From positions 19,723 to 83,722 of the forward strand of contig NZ_DYZD01000053.1 of NCBI RefSeq assembly GCF_020741345.1: 64,000 nucleotides of DNA, in the 5' to 3' direction. Shown one piece after another: positions 63,430 through 64,000 of the stretch (position 1 is the stretch's first letter; each line of letters begins with the position of its first letter). A program made the position numbers and the translations under genes. Source of the DNA: Nocardiopsis listeri (GTDB lineage Bacteria; Actinomycetota; Actinomycetes; Streptosporangiales; Streptosporangiaceae). Under the pieces are notes generated by a model. The model saw only the letters and a program-made list of their open reading frames with translations, was not told the DNA's origin and did not search any database.

Positions 63430-64000
63430 ATGTTGACCTACATCCTGCGCCGACTGGGCGCCGGTCTGTTGCTCCTGGCCGTGGTCACCATGGTCACCTT
63501 CGCCATCTTCTACGTGGTGCCGCGATGGGCGGGCCGCACCACCGAACAACTCGCCACCATGTACGTGGGTCGGGCTCCCACACCCGAGGCGATCCAGGCC
63601 ACCATCGAGCGACTGGGGCTGGACCAACCGATCGCGGTGCAGTTCGGCGAGTTCGTCCGCGGAATCTTCTTCGGAGCCCGGTACCGGTTCGGCGGTGACA
63701 CCATCGAGTGCGCCGCCCCCTGCTTCGGCTATTCCTTCCAGACCTACCAGGAGGTCTTCCCCGAGGTCCTGGCCCGGCTCCCGGTGACCGCGTCACTGGC
63801 CCTGGGCGCCGGCATCATCTGGCTGGTCGGCGGGATCGCGGTGGGCGTGATCTCCGCGGTGTGGAAGGGCAGCCTCTTCGACCGGCTGGCGATGGCGGTG
63901 GCCCTGGCGGGGGTTTCACTGCCGATCTTCTTCACCGGTCTGCTCGCCCTGGCCTTCCTCGTGCATTCCTGGGGCCTGTTCGGAACCCCCGGATACGTTC
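63430..64000 (+). CDS. Peptide-type ABC transporter permease (DppB/OppB-like, 3' partial)
   Basis: This gene is not listed as such in the ORF track because it runs off the window. It begins MLTYILRRLGAGLLLLAVVT and continues with VRGIFFGARYRFGGDTIECA, LPVTASLALGAGIIWLVGGI and LAGVSLPIFFTGLLALAF. This is the first about 190 residues of a DppB-type permease with the expected N-terminal helix. The periplasmic loop carries two Cys (IECAAPCFGYS), which could pair. The ATG at 63430 fits the first helix; the ribosome site (GAGAG) is moderate. It completes the permease pair with 60299-61324. Confidence 0.93.
   Translation, partial: MLTYILRRLGAGLLLLAVVTMVTFAIFYVVPRWAGRTTEQLATMYVGRAPTPEAIQATIERLGLDQPIAVQFGEFVRGIFFGARYRFGGDTIECAAPCFGYSFQTYQEVFPEVLARLPVTASLALGAGIIWLVGGIAVGVISAVWKGSLFDRLAMAVALAGVSLPIFFTGLLALAFLVHSWGLFGTPGYV

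Overview
The window looks like a chromosomal segment of a high-GC actinobacterium. GTG and TTG starts are frequent and most genes have strong GGAGG-type ribosome binding sites. The gene families point to a filamentous actinomycete, most likely Nocardiopsis or a close relative; that placement is an inference from gene content and base composition. I see no rRNA or tRNA gene, CRISPR array, IS element or prophage.

Layout. 0-7.3 kb: the end of a secreted M23 peptidase, a secreted metallophosphatase, a DUF574-type methyltransferase, and a minus-strand block of sodium-solute symporter, 43-residue membrane partner, nitrilase and AraC regulator. 7.3-8.9 kb: a decayed DUF1330 gene and the promoter of a GH11 xylanase. 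8.9-15 kb: secreted polysaccharide and ester hydrolases (GH11 xylanase, alpha/beta hydrolase, PL11 rhamnogalacturonan lyase with a LacI-type operator) and a methyltransferase. 15-18.4 kb: a zinc-starvation block with the CobW-like protein, the cysteine-free paralogues of S18, L28 and S14, a His-rich peptide and Zur, with three Zur-box-like palindromes. 18.4-19.2 kb: a deletion scar joining half an SDR gene to half an ABC ATPase gene.

19.5-37 kb is a mosaic of poorly characterised actinobacterial genes: a DUF4352 protein, an orphan N6-adenine methylase-like protein, YchJ, a YezG/DUF600-like protein, four members of one lineage-specific family, a helicase-associated-like protein, an SDR, a carnitine acyltransferase-family enzyme, a GNAT acetyltransferase and a broken amidase. 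37.3-45.4 kb is the most distinctive region. It holds an FXSXX-COOH-type RiPP locus with an FxsB radical SAM/SPASM maturase, a free-standing HExxH peptide hydroxylase, an FxsT NB-ARC/TPR protein and a 57-residue precursor. The precursor is absent from the ORF track and ends in FVNDPE instead of FxSxx. It is followed by a STAND NTPase and a membrane-anchored coiled-coil protein, and no FxsC is present.

45-53 kb: MFS exporter, PPOX-fold protein, an RNA-repair pair (HD-Pnk end-healing enzyme plus RNA ligase), a DUF2786 protein, a second DUF574 methyltransferase and a lipoprotein esterase. 53-57 kb: the lutABC lactate-oxidation operon with a divergent FCD-GntR regulator and a FadR-like operator between them. 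57-64 kb: voltage-gated ion channel, glucose-6-phosphate isomerase, and a peptide-type ABC importer (permease, binding protein, permease) that runs off the window end.

Three loci are decaying (DUF1330, SDR/ABC junction, amidase), so gene loss is active here. Several genes in the answer are missing from the ORF track as such: the symporter partner, the FxsA precursor and the DppB-like permease.
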